From positions 3,533,072 to 3,597,071 of the forward strand of contig OY986965.1 of the NCBI GenBank assembly GCA_963920575.1: DNA of 64,000 bases. The letters run 5' to 3'. The position numbers were made by a program, and so were the translations under genes. The stretch is from Narthecium ossifragum. Its lineage: Eukaryota; Streptophyta; Magnoliopsida; Dioscoreales; Nartheciaceae. This document shows, piece after piece, positions 38,712 to 49,854 of the stretch (its first letter is position 1; the number at the start of each line of letters is the position of its first letter). The notes beneath the pieces are model-generated. The model was given only the letters and a program-made list of their open reading frames with translations, was not told where the DNA came from and ran no database searches.

Positions 38712-38911
38712 NNNNNNNNNNNNNNNNNNNNNNNNNNNNNNNNNNNNNNNNNNNNNNNNNNNNNNNNNNNNNNNNNNNNNNNNNNNNNNNNNNNNNNNNN
38801 NNNNNNNNNNNNNNNNNNNNNNNNNNNNNNNNNNNNNNNNNNNNNNNNNNNNNNNNNNNNNNNNNNNNNNNNNNNNNNNNNNNNNNNNNNNNNNNNNNNN
38901 NNNNNNNNNNN
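38712..38911. other. Assembly gap, 200 N
   Basis: Exactly 200 consecutive N, a usual placeholder for a scaffold join of unknown length. It falls between the MAPK and the Pack-MULE and probably hides the outer left terminal repeat of the latter and the MAPK N-terminus. Confidence 0.97.
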
Positions 38912-39386
38912 CCCTAAGTTTTTATGAACCGGTTTAATTTGGTCCTTCCGTCCATTGACTGTCTATCGGTCTAACGGCGGCTCAGCCGAATCTTAATCGG
39001 AACCGGTCAATCAGATCAATTGGATAGTTGACCAAATTGTTTTGATAGTTGACCGTCTCTTTTCTCCACGAGAGACCTCTTCTCTTTCGTGTCTCAGCTC
39101 TTTCCCGTCGCGATGCCCGGCGAGGGTGGCGACGAAGCTCGCCATTCCCAACCCATTGTTTCCATCTCCTCCACCTCGAGTAGACCTCCTCCGCCAGGAA
39201 ACTCCTCCGCCTCGATGATGAGAGAGCTCCGGCTCGATCGACGGCGATGACAGCTGACCAGCGGGCAAGATCGGCAGGGATGAGGTCGTGGTGGCCTGAG
39301 AACTTGTTTGGATGACCGGATAGGTTGTCAAGGGCCGCAGGGTGGCGACAAACGGCATGGTGGGTGGTCGCGTGTAGTTCCAGCAG

Positions 39387-39970
39387 ATGGAGATGGGTAC
39401 CTCATCCTCTCGGGCGGCGGCAGCGGCGGATTCCTCGCCGTGTGGGTGGTCGCGGCTGAGCTGGGACATCACTGAGCTACAATTGCTTCTCTCGCACCTC
39501 CCGCTCCACTCAATCGTGGACGCGGGGGCCGTCTGCCGCCAGTGGCGTGCGGTGGTGACCCACCGTTCCTTCGCCGACCGCGCCGTGGCGTCCCCCTCTC
39601 CTCGTCGTCCGTGGTTCTTCCTCTGTTCTTCCTCTTCGGACACAACAACGTCGTTCCGCGGCACAACCAGGCCTTCGCCTTCGACCCCGACTCCGTCTCG
39701 TGGCTCCTCCTCCCCGTCGTCGATCCCCAAACCTTCGACCCCGACTCCGTCTCTGGCTCCTCCGGGTTCATCTTCGCCACCAGTCCCTCCTCCCGCTTCC
39801 TCTACTCTTCCCTCCCCCGCGCACACCCGTGGCGCCACACCCCGCGCCCTCTCCTCCCCCCGCTGCAACCCACTCATCGCCGTCGACGACTTCCCCGCCG
39901 CCGGCACGGTCCCGAGGTTCATCGTGGTCGGCGGGGCCCGGTTTATTGGGGGATTGGTCGACATAGAGGA
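39387..39970 (+). pseudogene. F-box (kelch-type) protein fragment, frameshifted
   Basis: The frame from 39387 opens with Ala/Ser-rich sequence, then an F-box: LQLLLSHLPLHSIVDAGAVC and RQWRAVV. After RRPWFFL the frame is lost near 39615. Similarity goes on in the next frame as FLFGHNNVVPRHNQAFAFDP and [17 protein letters not shown], which is how F-box/kelch proteins run on into their beta-propeller. A further shift brings [19 protein letters not shown] near 39920-39975. F-box proteins link targets to SCF ubiquitin ligases. The piece is truncated before the kelch repeats and abuts the PAL fragment. Confidence 0.65.
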
Positions 39971-39971
39971 C

Positions 39972-40752
39972 CGCCTCCTTCTCCTTCTCGCCATTGTCGA
40001 GCGAGTGCTCGACGAGGACCTGCCTCAGCTTCTGCATCAATGGGTACGTCGCGCTGCACGGGTCGTCGATGTAGGAGAAGACGTACTCCCGGTCGATCAC
40101 CTTGATAAGGTCCTTCTCGCAGAACCTGGATGGGTGGAGCTCGCCGTTGACGCCCATGGTCAGGACTCTCTTGGCCACTTGGCTCACCGTGTTCTTCACC
40201 GCGTGCCTCATGTTCTCCTCCAAATGCCGGAGGTCGATAGCTTGGCAGAGCCCGACCAAGAAGGTCGTGGACATCAGCTTCAGGATCTCGACAGCCTCCG
40301 TCGTCTTCCTGGAAGAGATCAATCCCAGGGAGTTCACGTCCTGGTTGTGTTGCTCCACGCTCTGTATGTGGTTGGTCACGGGATTGGCGAGGAACTGGAG
40401 CTCCGAACAGTAAGAGGCCATGGCTATCTCCGCGCCCTTGAATCCATAGTCCAAACTCGGGTTCCTCCCTCCGGAGAGATTCGAAGCCAGCCCATTGTTG
40501 TAGAAATCGTTGACGAGCTCGGAGAACTGGGCGAACATGAGCTTGCCGATGGCGGCGATGTCCGGAGGGCGTAGCGGTCTTGCTTAGGCTTCTGCAGGGG
40601 GTCGAGCTCGTGGATCTTCTTCGCCATCTTCATGTAAGAGCTGCCGTCGAGTATGCGCTCCATGATCGCCGCCGCTTTGATCTGGCCGGGGTGGTGCTTC
40701 AGCTTGTACGTCAAGTGGTCGGTGTACTCCGGCTTCCCCTGCATCACCTGAG
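39972..40752 (-). pseudogene. Phenylalanine ammonia-lyase fragment with internal deletion
   Basis: On the minus strand 40752-40565 encodes [19 protein letters not shown] through [17 protein letters not shown], and 40538-39972 encodes [20 protein letters not shown] through [16 protein letters not shown], then [18 protein letters not shown] and GEKEKEA. Both are clear PAL (deamination of phenylalanine to cinnamate). About 60 residues that normally join them are deleted, with a frameshift; the joint (ACATCGCCGCCATCGG) has short homology to both sides. The N-terminal half with the ASG prosthetic-group motif, and the last 50 or so residues, are absent. It is thus a dead fragment. Confidence 0.85.
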
Positions 40753-40925
40753 CGTCGGTTCGGTTTTGGGCCGAGCCGCCGTTAGTTGGCGGACGGCGAG
40801 TGAACGGAAGGATGACATTGAGCTCGGTTTAATAATCTCAGGGATTCAATCATGAATTTTTAAAGTATAGGGACCTAATAAAAACTGGTCCGAAACTTCA
40901 GGGACGAAATGCATATTTAAGCCCT

Positions 40926-41749
40926 TGCAAGAATGCAAGATATACTTGCTTATCTCATCTCCATGTATATACGGTAAAAGATATGCGACGCTTGCTGAAG
41001 ACGTGGCGGGATCTGATTGGCTGCCTTTAGGAGGAACCCCAGGCCTTCCCCAAAGTCCTCCACCCAAACCCAGCCACGTAGGCAGGTTGAAGGAAGCAAG
41101 GTTGTTCCCCATGCGGGAATTTTACAACGGGCTCGACTTGTGAATAGATGTCCCGGATCCGATGGACATCCCGAACATAAAATACGGCAGAAAACTTATA
41201 ATATATGGCCACGTGTACAGTTCGATCTAGGGCATCGAAATAGATTTCTACGAGCGAGAGGGTTCCCCGAGTTTAGGTGGGACTCATCCGTCGCTGCCGG
41301 CGGACGTGGGTAAGAATCCCTAAAGTTATTGATCTTATGATTCGAATCGACTCTTTTAAGTATCTCCCGATCTTTGAATGGTCACTACGATGTTAAAAAT
41401 GGTATCCTAGGATCAAATTCGTGTTTTGAAAATCCTTGTTCAGAATAACCCATTGCAAGAAGAACAGAGCAATGGTTTGATTTCTTCGCAAAAAGAATGA
41501 TAAATTGCATTTACTTGGGCAAACCTTACTATAGTTCGAGTCGATCATTAGTCCAGTTCTGTTTTTGGTCGTAATGGATTTTTACCGTTCCTTTTTGCTG
41601 GAGGTTTTCCACGTTAAAATCCGGCTTCTCCTCCTTTATTTTCTTGCTTTCCCGTTCTTGGTTCCTTGCCGTCGATCCTAACACTTTTGTGATTTTTGTT
41701 TCTTGATTGGGGAGGTGAAGAACTGTGGACGCGTTGTTCTGTGGTGGAA
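40926..41749. other. Promoter region and leader of HLL
   Basis: No gene is seen between the Pack-MULE and the HLL start codon. ACGTGG and CCACGTAG G-box-like cores lie near 41004 and 41073. The leader probably starts between 41250 and 41600. Confidence 0.4.
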
Positions 41750-43959
41750 ATGAGTGCACTCTTTGCATTGAAATGGTCGAAAGGTATATTTGATGGTGAT
41801 TTTTTTTTTATATTGTCTGCTACGATGTGATTAATTGTCTGCCCTTATGTTGCATGATAAGCTGCGAATTGCGAAATCTTGGAGAAAAATAATAAGAATG
41901 ATGATTGCGCATTAATCAGGCATTATGGAATTCCCCCTTTTGGGCCCCGGGGTTGTTTTGGTTTGAACATAGGCTCAAAAATGATTGGAAGGGTCCTAGC
42001 TACCCCATGCGTTCAATACAAAAGAGCCTCTGGGAAGCCCCCTGTGAATCGGTAAATCTGAGGAGCATGCCGCGAAAAAATGGATGGTCCCCTATGCATT
42101 TCATTCTCAGACTTAAGTAATCAAGAGAACGTTTCACAGAGAGAGATTGATTGAGAGAATTGGTTCATTTTAATGTGGCATGCCTGGTGTCGTATTGTAA
42201 AGGAGTGATGCAATGGGGAGTTGCTACTTAATACCTTGCAAGTCGATTTTTGTCGATATCATTCAATTGAACTTACGGAGAGACTTGACCAGTCTCGGCT
42301 TGCTTATATTGGGAATATACTTGAATTGCACCTTCCTGTCTGTAAGCTTTAGCTAAATTAGTTCTATCTGCAGGTTTTGTTGTAGGAAGTTCCTGCTGGT
42401 TTCTTCCTTTTAATACTAGAATTTCTTGGCGAAAATTGCATCTTCCTGTTTGCAAGATTTAACCAAAGTAGTTCTATCTATAGCTTTTCTTGTTGGGAAT
42501 TCTTGCTGGTTTCTTCCTTTGGACCTTTGTCCTAGATTTTTTTGGCGAAGATCGAAGGGTTTCCTCATACATTTTGCCTATCTTGCTTCTTGAAAGTCAG
42601 CTCTGGCTGATTAAATCAGTCTGTAAGTGTTTGAAGATTGAATATGGAATTATATTCTTCAACATTGCAGCGAATGGAATTGGTCCCACTTGATGATCTG
42701 GTAATTTCATATTGAAATGTTTGCTAGAGAAATATTAAAAAAATTAGTGAGAAAAAGAGGAATGAAGAATATATGTCATTCCTCTTCATTCCACCTCTCC
42801 GTAACTGGAACGTTAATGCAAGCCTTATGTTTCAAACCTATCCTTCCTGAACCAAGAAAAGAAGTAATGTTTATAGTAGTCTTACTGAACTATGTTTTTC
42901 TACAATGTAAATGCACATGCTTTGTACTACTGAGTCAAGTGAATTCTATTGAACAGTTTGAATCATTTTAGGGGAACGCATCCTAACAATGTAAGGATAC
43001 ACTTATGTCCCAATAAGCCGTTTAAGTGTATTGTGAAGAAGGGAAGTTACTGCTTCCTTCTAATATTGACATATCGCACCAATACAAGGATATACTTGCG
43101 TTCCAAAAAAGTCGTTTTCCATAGTGGCGGGAAGGGAAGCTACTGCCTGTCTAATATTTCTTGCAAGGTGCAACCATTGTCTACCCGTAGTTCCAGCTAG
43201 CTTATATGAATTTATACTTGATCTTTAACATGAGCTGATATGCAACGATATTAGGGCAATGTGTGATCATTATTGTGCTGAACAAAGGGCCACTGTACAA
43301 TATTCAAAGTGTAGAAAACCATTTGTAAGCAAAGTAGAGGAGCACTGCACTCAGTTTGATGACCATTACTGAGTAAAGAAAGCGAATCCTTGGTTTCACT
43401 TAAAATTCTTTCTTTTTGTTGGTATGATAATATACAAAGCTTTGTTTTGGACCTTTGGTAGGATAATTGATGTTATACCAAAACGTCAATCTTTTAACCA
43501 ATTGTTATGCTTTAACCTATGTGATTTGTCTGTGTTGTATGTATTCCAGGGTGTTCATTATTGAGAACTATTGGTAACAGCTTATCAGGGAGTTTGGGAA
43601 CATCTTATGAGACAACCACAAGGCCGACATGCGACCTCATCTTCTTTCAGGTTTGGTCATGTTTCAGTTTCTGTTTTTTCTGTAGTGCATGCTAGCTTTG
43701 CTACCTTAGCAATTAGAACTCATTTAGAACTGGTTTCTTGAGGTATATATAATGTTTATGGTGCACTTTTGCTCTCCAGACATATGTAAGCATTAGTCTT
43801 TTTTGGTGCAATATAAAACGCACCCTGATATTCGATCATCAGTTTTTTTGTTGATTACATTAGGAAGAATGAATTCGATCAAACACACAAAGCTGATTCA
43901 TGACAGATAAGATGGAATCTGAAGTACTTGTTATGCTTATAGAACTTATTACATGTGTG

Positions 43960-44008
<49 letters not shown>

Positions 44009-44680
44009 TCTGTGGAATACATTTACCTTCTCATACTAATTGTTAATGTGTTGCTTTACATTTTTTGAACTCGTTCAAGTAGTTATTCATGTGCTGTTGA
44101 TGCAAGATATGACCTAATCTTTCTTTGCTGTTTGAAACTGTATCTTTCATATTGAGATCTGGCATGGAAACTGAGTTTCTTTTGTACCTGTTATTTGGTT
44201 GGTTGGTTTTTTTGTACCTGGTGCTGCCTAACTGTTAAGCGGAAAATTGGTTTCACATCAATTCCATTTGACGAAAGCACTAACTTCACATGGTATTGGC
44301 AGCAACAAGTGAGAACATTCATACAGATGAGGACAAGTCTCAAAGTTGTTGATAACTCTGGGGCAAAGCGTGTTATGTGCATACAAGCACTGAAGGGCAA
44401 GAAAGGGGCGAGACTGGGTGACACCATAATTGCATCTGTTAAAGAGGCACAACCACGGGGTAAAGTGAAAAAAGGAGAAGTGGTGTATGGTGTCGTTGTT
44501 CGTGCTGCAATGCAGCGAGGCCGTTGTGATGGCAGCGAGATCAAGTTTGATGACAATGCAGTTGTCCTCGTTAACAAGCAAGGAGAGCCAATTGGGACTC
44601 GAGTTTTTGGGCCAGTGCCTCATGAACTTAGGAAGAAGAAGCATGTCAAGATCCTAACTTTGGCCGAGCACATTGCATGA
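41750..44680 (+). CDS. HLL: Mitochondrial ribosomal protein uL14 (HUELLENLOS type)
   Basis: Exons 41750-41783, 43550-43650 and 44303-44680 join to 513 bases, 170 residues. Phases are 1 then 0 and all introns are GT-AG (donors GTATAT and GTTTGG, acceptors CCAG and GCAG). Exon 1 is [11 protein letters not shown]. Exon 2 gives a Ser/Thr-rich, Arg-containing presequence ending FFQ. Exon 3 starts [20 protein letters not shown] and continues with the uL14 signature [20 protein letters not shown], then [11 protein letters not shown] and [13 protein letters not shown]. uL14 is a core protein of the large subunit near the GTPase centre. The [10 protein letters not shown] joint and the long ending are those of the plant mitochondrial form, needed in Arabidopsis for ovule development. 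The intron at 41784-43549 is 1.77 kb. An upstream reading of exon 3 frame from 44195 is intronic. Confidence 0.9.
43955..44006. repeat. GT/TA microsatellite in HLL intron 2
   Basis: (GT)n at 43955-43968 runs into (TA)n at 43969-44006. Confidence 0.95.
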
Positions 44681-46139
44681 GGCATGCCATTTTCAGCTTG
44701 GATTGCAATCCTGCACCTCCTGTCCCGAAACTTGATGTGGCCCAAGAGACATCTATGTATTGGTGAAGAAAACAATCAGTTTTATGTTTGGTTGTTTAGC
44801 AAGCAAAATGACTATTTGAAAGCAGACGAAGGGATTAATCATTTGGTCCATTCTCTGAACACTTTCTGCTATCTAGAGCTTGCTGGGCCAATTTTCCAGT
44901 TCTGTATGACTGCTGATGTGTTGTAACAGCCATTTTTGTTGAACACATAATTGTTGTTCTTTCTTGATGAAAGCTTTGTATCCAAAAGGTAAGAGTGTTT
45001 CATCTTTCTGTGAATATTTGCTCGAACAAAGCCGATATTAGGATTCTTTTTCAACTACTCGAGTGTTCCTATTCAAAGTTTCCCTTATCTTTGTGAATCA
45101 TGTGATAATATATATCTCTTGATCCCTTTCGTTTTTGTTATTAATGATCTAAGCATCCTTTCCTTTTTCTAGCCTTTATATTACTTGAGTAACAGAACTT
45201 TACTACGCAGCCTTCAAATTTTGTTTACTCAGGTAACCCCAACTAAAAAAGAGAGATTCTTCTTCTCTGCTTCGAATCATACGGTCAACGGTCTCCCCTG
45301 GTGACGGTTATCACCAACTGAATCACGTCATCCTCTGCTCAAAAAGAAGGCGATTAGGTAATACACACAGGGGTGTGGGGTCCACAGAATCAGACGGTCC
45401 TGGAAGGGCTGATGAGATATCTCTTATTAGTCTTTTATTTTAATCACATGGCTGAGATCGTACGATCGCGCGTGTCGGGGGCTATTTCGGGAAAGCGGCT
45501 GCGGTTTGACCGCGATGACCAGGTGCGAATCGGGGACTCGGGTTCTCGGCTCGTCGCGCTTATTGGTGGGCTGGGGGGTCATGTTGGGTTCACGGGTCTT
45601 CTTTTGGGTGTGCGTTGTTAGGGTGGGGTTTTATCTCGCCTCTTTACCGTTAAAGAAAACCGATGCGATTCCGTACGATTGATGACGTGTAACATTCGTT
45701 TTTAGAATGGGATTCTTTAGGCGCCACGTGTCCGAAAGCAAACACATATAGGAATTAGCAAACTACCCCCCAACGTTGATCGTATAACATACTAGGTGGG
45801 CCGCTTGGAACGTTTAACCACCCCCTGCTCCTCTCTTTCTTCTGATCATCCCTTAATTACCATCTCATATGTGTTATATCTCGATCTCTGTTATATACTT
45901 ATATTATATCTCGCTTGGATCTCCCAGTCACATGATAGAATACACTAGATCTTATATAATACATGATTTATGTTATCAGTTCACCATATAGGAGCATTTT
46001 CGTTACTAAGATTAGAGCTATGTACAACAAGCTATAGAGAGAGAGACCAGATAGTGCCATTTTCGTTGGTAAGATTAGAGCTATGTACAGCAAGAGAGAA
46101 AGAGAGAGAGAGAGAGGAGATGTGTCTAGAGAGAGAAGC
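44681..46139. other. Convergent intergenic region, HLL to glutaredoxin
   Basis: It carries the HLL 3' untranslated region (to about 45060, with TTGATGAAAGC and AT-rich signals) and the glutaredoxin 3' side. AGAGCTATGTACA-GCAAG is duplicated near 46014 and 46077, each followed by GAGA tracts. No gene was supported in the GC-rich patch at 45440-45620. Confidence 0.4.
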
Positions 46140-46565
46140 CTAGAGCCAGAGAGCCCCGGCTTGCTTGAGGAGCGGGACGAGGGACCCGTTGATGTGGCAC
46201 GACATGACGGTCTCCAGGCCGCCCAGGAGAGTCCCGCCAACGAACACCGCCGGCACCGGGGCCGCGGAGGAGGTGGCGGACAAGGAGGAATTGGGGGCGG
46301 AGGACAGGATGAGCTGGAAGAGGACAGACTGGAGGTCCGGGTGGTGGTCGACCTCGTAGACGGTGGGCCCGACGCCGAGGCCGAGGAGGAGGCGCTTGAC
46401 CACGTGGCACATGCAGCACCCGCTGAGGCTGAACACAACCACCGCGTTCCCCCTCGCCAGACTCGCCACCCTCTCGTACGGGCTCGTCGTCTTCGAGTAC
46501 ACCATCTCGCCCATCTCCTCCTGATCACCACCACCCTCCTCGCTCATCTCCTCCACTATCTGCAT
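46140..46565 (-). CDS. CC-type glutaredoxin (ROXY-like), 141 aa
   Basis: Plant-specific class III glutaredoxins sit in nucleus and cytosol and act on TGA transcription factors in flower development and nitrogen or jasmonate responses. The active site SGCCMCHVV is the CCMC form. GPTVYEVDHHPD, PAVFVGGTLLGGLETVMSCH (substrate-binding loop and Gly-Gly) and the C-terminal GALWL follow. The ALWL ending is the motif by which ROXY proteins contact TGA factors and TOPLESS. The start is placed at the ATG at 46563-46565; an in-frame GTG 12 codons upstream is not a likely start. An acidic stretch (EEMSEEGGGDQEEMG) precedes the domain, and an Ala/Ser/Pro linker (SSAPNSSLSATSSAAP) sits between helices, longer than in the shortest family members. 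The gene is intronless, as is usual. Confidence 0.92.
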   Translation of the reverse strand: MQIVEEMSEEGGGDQEEMGEMVYSKTTSPYERVASLARGNAVVVFSLSGCCMCHVVKRLLLGLGVGPTVYEVDHHPDLQSVLFQLILSSAPNSSLSATSSAAPVPAVFVGGTLLGGLETVMSCHINGSLVPLLKQAGALWL

Positions 46566-47091
46566 GTAGCTATGGCCTCTCTCCTTGCTCGTAAACTCCA
46601 CGCTCCGAAGAACTTATATATGTATATAACTATGGTTTCACTAGGGTCACTTCTATCTCTAGTGGGCATGCAAGTAGAGTGAGGAAGAGCGAGAGACAAT
46701 GAAAAGACTTGTGGTAAAAGAAGAAGAAGGAATTGATTGCTAGTTTCTAGTACCTCAAAGATCTCAAACTCTCTATCTTAACTAAAAGAAAACAAGGAGA
46801 AAGATAGAGAGATAGAGAGTGAGAGAGAGAGAGAGAGAGAGAGAACACAAGAAGTAGACTAGCTAGGAGAAGTACAGTAGAATTGTGCTGATCAAAGAAC
46901 TCTACCTGAATGATCTGAGAAGAACCACTGAGAGAATAGCTAGAGATCGATGAGAAGCTAGCTAGCTAGCTAGCTCTTATCTATTTCTTGTTCTTCCAAG
47001 AGTTCCTAAAGCTAATGCTGGCTGCAGGTAGCTAGCTAGAACTCAGGTGGGAAACCAATGGCTACCTACATGTATATAGATATAGATATAC

Positions 47092-47138
<47 letters not shown>

Positions 47139-47560
47139 TTTCTTCTTGCCAACCTAGTAGCTATCTTACTAGCTATACATTAAGGATGGATATCTAGAGA
47201 GAGAAAGTGAGAGAAGCCACAGAGACAAGCAGGGTTTGGTGGCCTTTTGCAGTCTTAGCCCGGCAAACTCTGAACCCTCCCCTCTCCGAAGCCTTCCCTC
47301 CCCCTTATAACTATACAATATATCTTAGAGAGAGAGAGAGAGAGAGGTGAGCTTTTTAGATAGAAAGCTATATATAGAGAAGCAGGGGAGGTGGCCGGGT
47401 TAACGTCCGTGAGGGGGGTTTAACGGCAGGGGAAACGACAGGCCGACAAATAACGTCCTCTGCGCCGCCGTTTGACACCCTCGCCTTTTTTATCGGGTTC
47501 CGTACGGCGACCATGACGCCGTCACGTCACGGCCCGCCGCGCGCGCCATTGGGAACGGAA
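46566..47560 (-). promoter_or_regulatory. Glutaredoxin upstream region with GA tracts and TGACG sites
   Basis: GA/CT microsatellites lie at about 46818-46842, 47096-47134 and 47329-47347, with AGCT repeats at 46959-46976. GA tracts of this size are bound by BPC (GAGA-binding) factors in plants. At 47514-47530 stands TGACGCCGTCACGTCAC, with three TGACG cores in both orientations, the site for TGA bZIP factors. It lies about 950 bases before the ATG. Confidence 0.5.
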
Positions 47561-48855
47561 ACGGTCGAGGAGGGCTTTCCGGTCACTTTCGTTCGCTCAT
47601 GAGAAGGTCTCGGGTAACGGTCGCGGATCCGGACATCGGGCCGTCGGTGGGGAAGGGACGGCTGGGATTCGTTCGTTAGGGATGGTCCGGTGGAATATTA
47701 TTCGGTTTTGAGAGGGTAGCAAAGGCGTGAGTGGTCAAAGACGACCGAGTTGACTCGACTCGGCTCGGCCTCGGACTCGCCGCCGAGTCAAACTAATCGT
47801 TTTAAAGAGAACTTAGAGAAGTGAATTTAATCACTTTATTTATGAGTAGTAGTTTGTGAAACTATTTATAAAGATGAATTTATGAGGTTTTATTTTGGAT
47901 TATATATAAGAGGAGTACCGAGTCGACTCGGGCGAGTTTTAGCCGGGGAGGGGACAAGCAAGTGCAAACAAATCCTGGATTTGGAATGCTTGGAGTTTAG
48001 CGGTGCTGCTTTTTTAAATTTCTAGTACATAAAATGCAAAAGAAAAAAAGAAGGGTGGCAATATCGACGGTCAAAGTAAAAGATAAAGATAAAGATATCA
48101 CTCACGCCTCTCCTGCATGCTCTCTGTCTTGTGTTTCTCTCTCTTGTTCTTGTGTTTCTCTCTGTAGATATATGAATGGCATGCGCTGACATGCATGGCA
48201 TCAATCTCATGCATGCGTGCATGCATGCATTTGGGCTGCTGCAGGCATTAATTTCCATACTCCCAATGCTGCTACATGACTATATATATAGCGGCTGTAG
48301 TGATCCTTTTGATCTCTTCCTTTTGTGCTCTTCTAGCATGCCTGCATCTGCATGCACTCTTTTTACCTGTGGGTTTGAGTCCATATATAAAGGGTCAGAC
48401 TTTGACTTTGACTTTGATATATATATTTCCGGTATCATTTTAATCTTGAGACCATGCAATTAGACCCATGTCAGCTGGATCAAGAAGCGTAGTGCCTTTT
48501 GTTGTGCACAACATTTGTACGAGTCCTCGATTGAAACTCCTTTAAACTTCGGTGCCTTTGGTTGCATGGAAGTGAAGAAATTAAGCAGTGTTTTCAAAGA
48601 AAAAATATTTATTAAATCTAATTTATTTTTCTATTTTACAACTTTGAGACGTGCCGTGTTTTCGTTACAATATATGTCACTTTATAAGTAAAGATTTCAT
48701 ACGCAAATCAACGACAGTGAAAATACAAAATCACCTCCGGACATAAAATAAAAAATTAAATATATTTAATATACAAAATTTCCTTTTTTTGTTCGTTTTC
48801 ACAACGTGTCTTCGTTACAAAATAGATTATTTTATTAAGGAAGGATAAAAGATTT
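47561..48855. other. Intergenic, no gene seen
   Basis: Notable only for GCATGCATGCATGCAT-type RY repeats at about 48202-48229 and a triple CTTTGA repeat at 48400-48420 containing TTGAC W-box cores. Confidence 0.4.
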
Positions 48856-48868
48856 CTTACTAATGAGT
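48856..48868. repeat. SINE target-site duplication, left copy
   Basis: CTTACTAATGAGT; identical to 49461-49473. Confidence 0.9.
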
Positions 48869-49460
48869 GTTTTTTTTAAGAGATAAGCCGGAAGGCTAGA
48901 TTATTATATCAGACTATCAACTCCTATCCACCTGAATCATTCCCATAAGTGGGATGACCAGACATGAGACTTAAACACCTCCCTGACTTGTATAGTCACA
49001 AAGTCCGTCCGCTGATTATAGGGGTGGCAATTGGACCCATAACTCGTGAACCCGACTCGAATTTAGCGGGTTTGGGTTTGGGGTATTCGGGTGCCGGTCG
49101 GGTTCGGGTTTCCTAATCACCGACCCTTCAATAATCAGGTCGGATTCGGGTTGAGGATGGTAACCCGTGACCCGACCCATTAACGACCCGTGACCCGTTA
49201 ACTTTATAAAATGATATTTTTAATAGAAAATTAATATTGGAATAGTGTTTTTGACCCGACCTGACCCGACCCGTTTATTAAACGGGTCAGGCGGGTTGGG
49301 TTCAGGTTGACCCATTTATAAACGGGTCGGATTCGGGGGATTCGAGTCAACAAAACCGACCTGTTTAATAAACGGGTCAGGTTTGGGTTTGGCCTTAGGA
49401 TCGAGATAATCGATCTCGACCCGACCCGTCAACCCGTTTTGCCACCCCTAGCTGATTATC
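48869..49460 (-). mobile_element. SINE (about 150 bp) interrupted by a hAT MITE
   Basis: Without the nested MITE (49019-49450) and its duplicated target, about 150 bases remain. They read on the minus strand from 49460 to a poly(A) (T-run 48870-48877). The flanks carry a perfect 13-bp target duplication. A TGTTTAAGTCT motif (48967-48977, minus) fits 8 of 11 positions of a polymerase III B box, and an AGCGG-type A-box candidate lies near 49007. The 3' end, AGCC-TTCC-GGCT then CTCTTAAAAAA, matches in plan the end of the LINE at 37-2860. A truncated LINE cannot be ruled out, but size and B box favour a tRNA-derived SINE. Confidence 0.65.
49019..49450. mobile_element. Non-autonomous hAT element (MITE), 432 bp, intact ends
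   Basis: It starts TAGGGGTGGCAA and ends TTTTGCCACCCCTA, a clear terminal inverted repeat, and is flanked by a perfect 8-bp duplication GCTGATTA (49011-49018 and 49451-49458), the hAT length. The inside is non-coding and rich in GACCCG and AACGGGTC repeats. The end resembles the TAGGGGTGG end of the hAT at 2861-5736, so a relative of that element may have moved it. Confidence 0.92.
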
Positions 49461-49473
49461 CTTACTAATGAGT
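49461..49473. repeat. SINE target-site duplication, right copy
   Basis: CTTACTAATGAGT; identical to 48856-48868. Confidence 0.9.
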
Positions 49474-49854
49474 TAATGATAAACAAAAGTGATCTACTAT
49501 AACACTAATATATACCTTTTTAATCCGTGCTTTTGCTCTCCTACATATCCGGATATCCCAACCAACCGATCATAAGTGCTCTACACTCTCTAGAAGACTA
49601 GAAAGTTACTTCTGGAAACCGTACTGTCTAAAGTCACTCTACTTTCTGCAACCCAACATGTTTAGCATGATCTAACAGCAAATTCTAGATCTTTTTCTTT
49701 CCGCTGATCCATTTAAAACAACCAATAATAGACCAATATAACAAAGGGTACAAAGTCATTAGGCTTGCTAGAACTTAAATTAAATGATTGAATTTAATCT
49801 ACCAATTGGCAATCTGAAATATAGGAGTTTATTTCTTAATTTTTAATTGAAAAA
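49474..49854. other. Intergenic, no gene seen
   Basis: AT-rich sequence between the SINE and the foldback MITE. Its last eight bases (49847-49854, TTGAAAAA) are the target duplication of the latter. Confidence 0.5.

Larger units (their letters stand above)
38912..40925. mobile_element. Pack-MULE-like element with F-box and PAL fragments
   Basis: The first 100 bases after the gap align with the complement of 40757-40843: CCCTAAG...AACCGG...CCTTCCGTCCATTG...CTAACGGCGGCTC on the left against CCCTGAG...AACCGAG...CCTTCCGTTCACT...CTAACGGCGGCTC on the right. The right repeat runs on outward through typical MULE end sequence (GGTCCCTATACTTT, CGTCCCTGAAGTTT on the minus strand) to about 40925. The same outer 75-80 bases of the left repeat should be in the gap. 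The interior holds pieces of two unrelated host genes pointing at each other. No transposase is present, so it is non-autonomous. The target duplication cannot be tested. Confidence 0.7.

Noticed and set aside
39011..39994. 327-codon minus-strand frame rich in Arg, Ser and Gly
   Set aside because: It is the antisense of the F-box fragment and its leader; composition-driven.
44195..44302. Upstream extension of the HLL last exon to an earlier start
   Set aside because: The acceptor TTGGCAG at 44296-44302 and the in-phase upstream exons show this part is intron.
46083..46682. 199-codon plus-strand frame
   Set aside because: It lies antisense to the clear CC-type glutaredoxin; no domain of its own.
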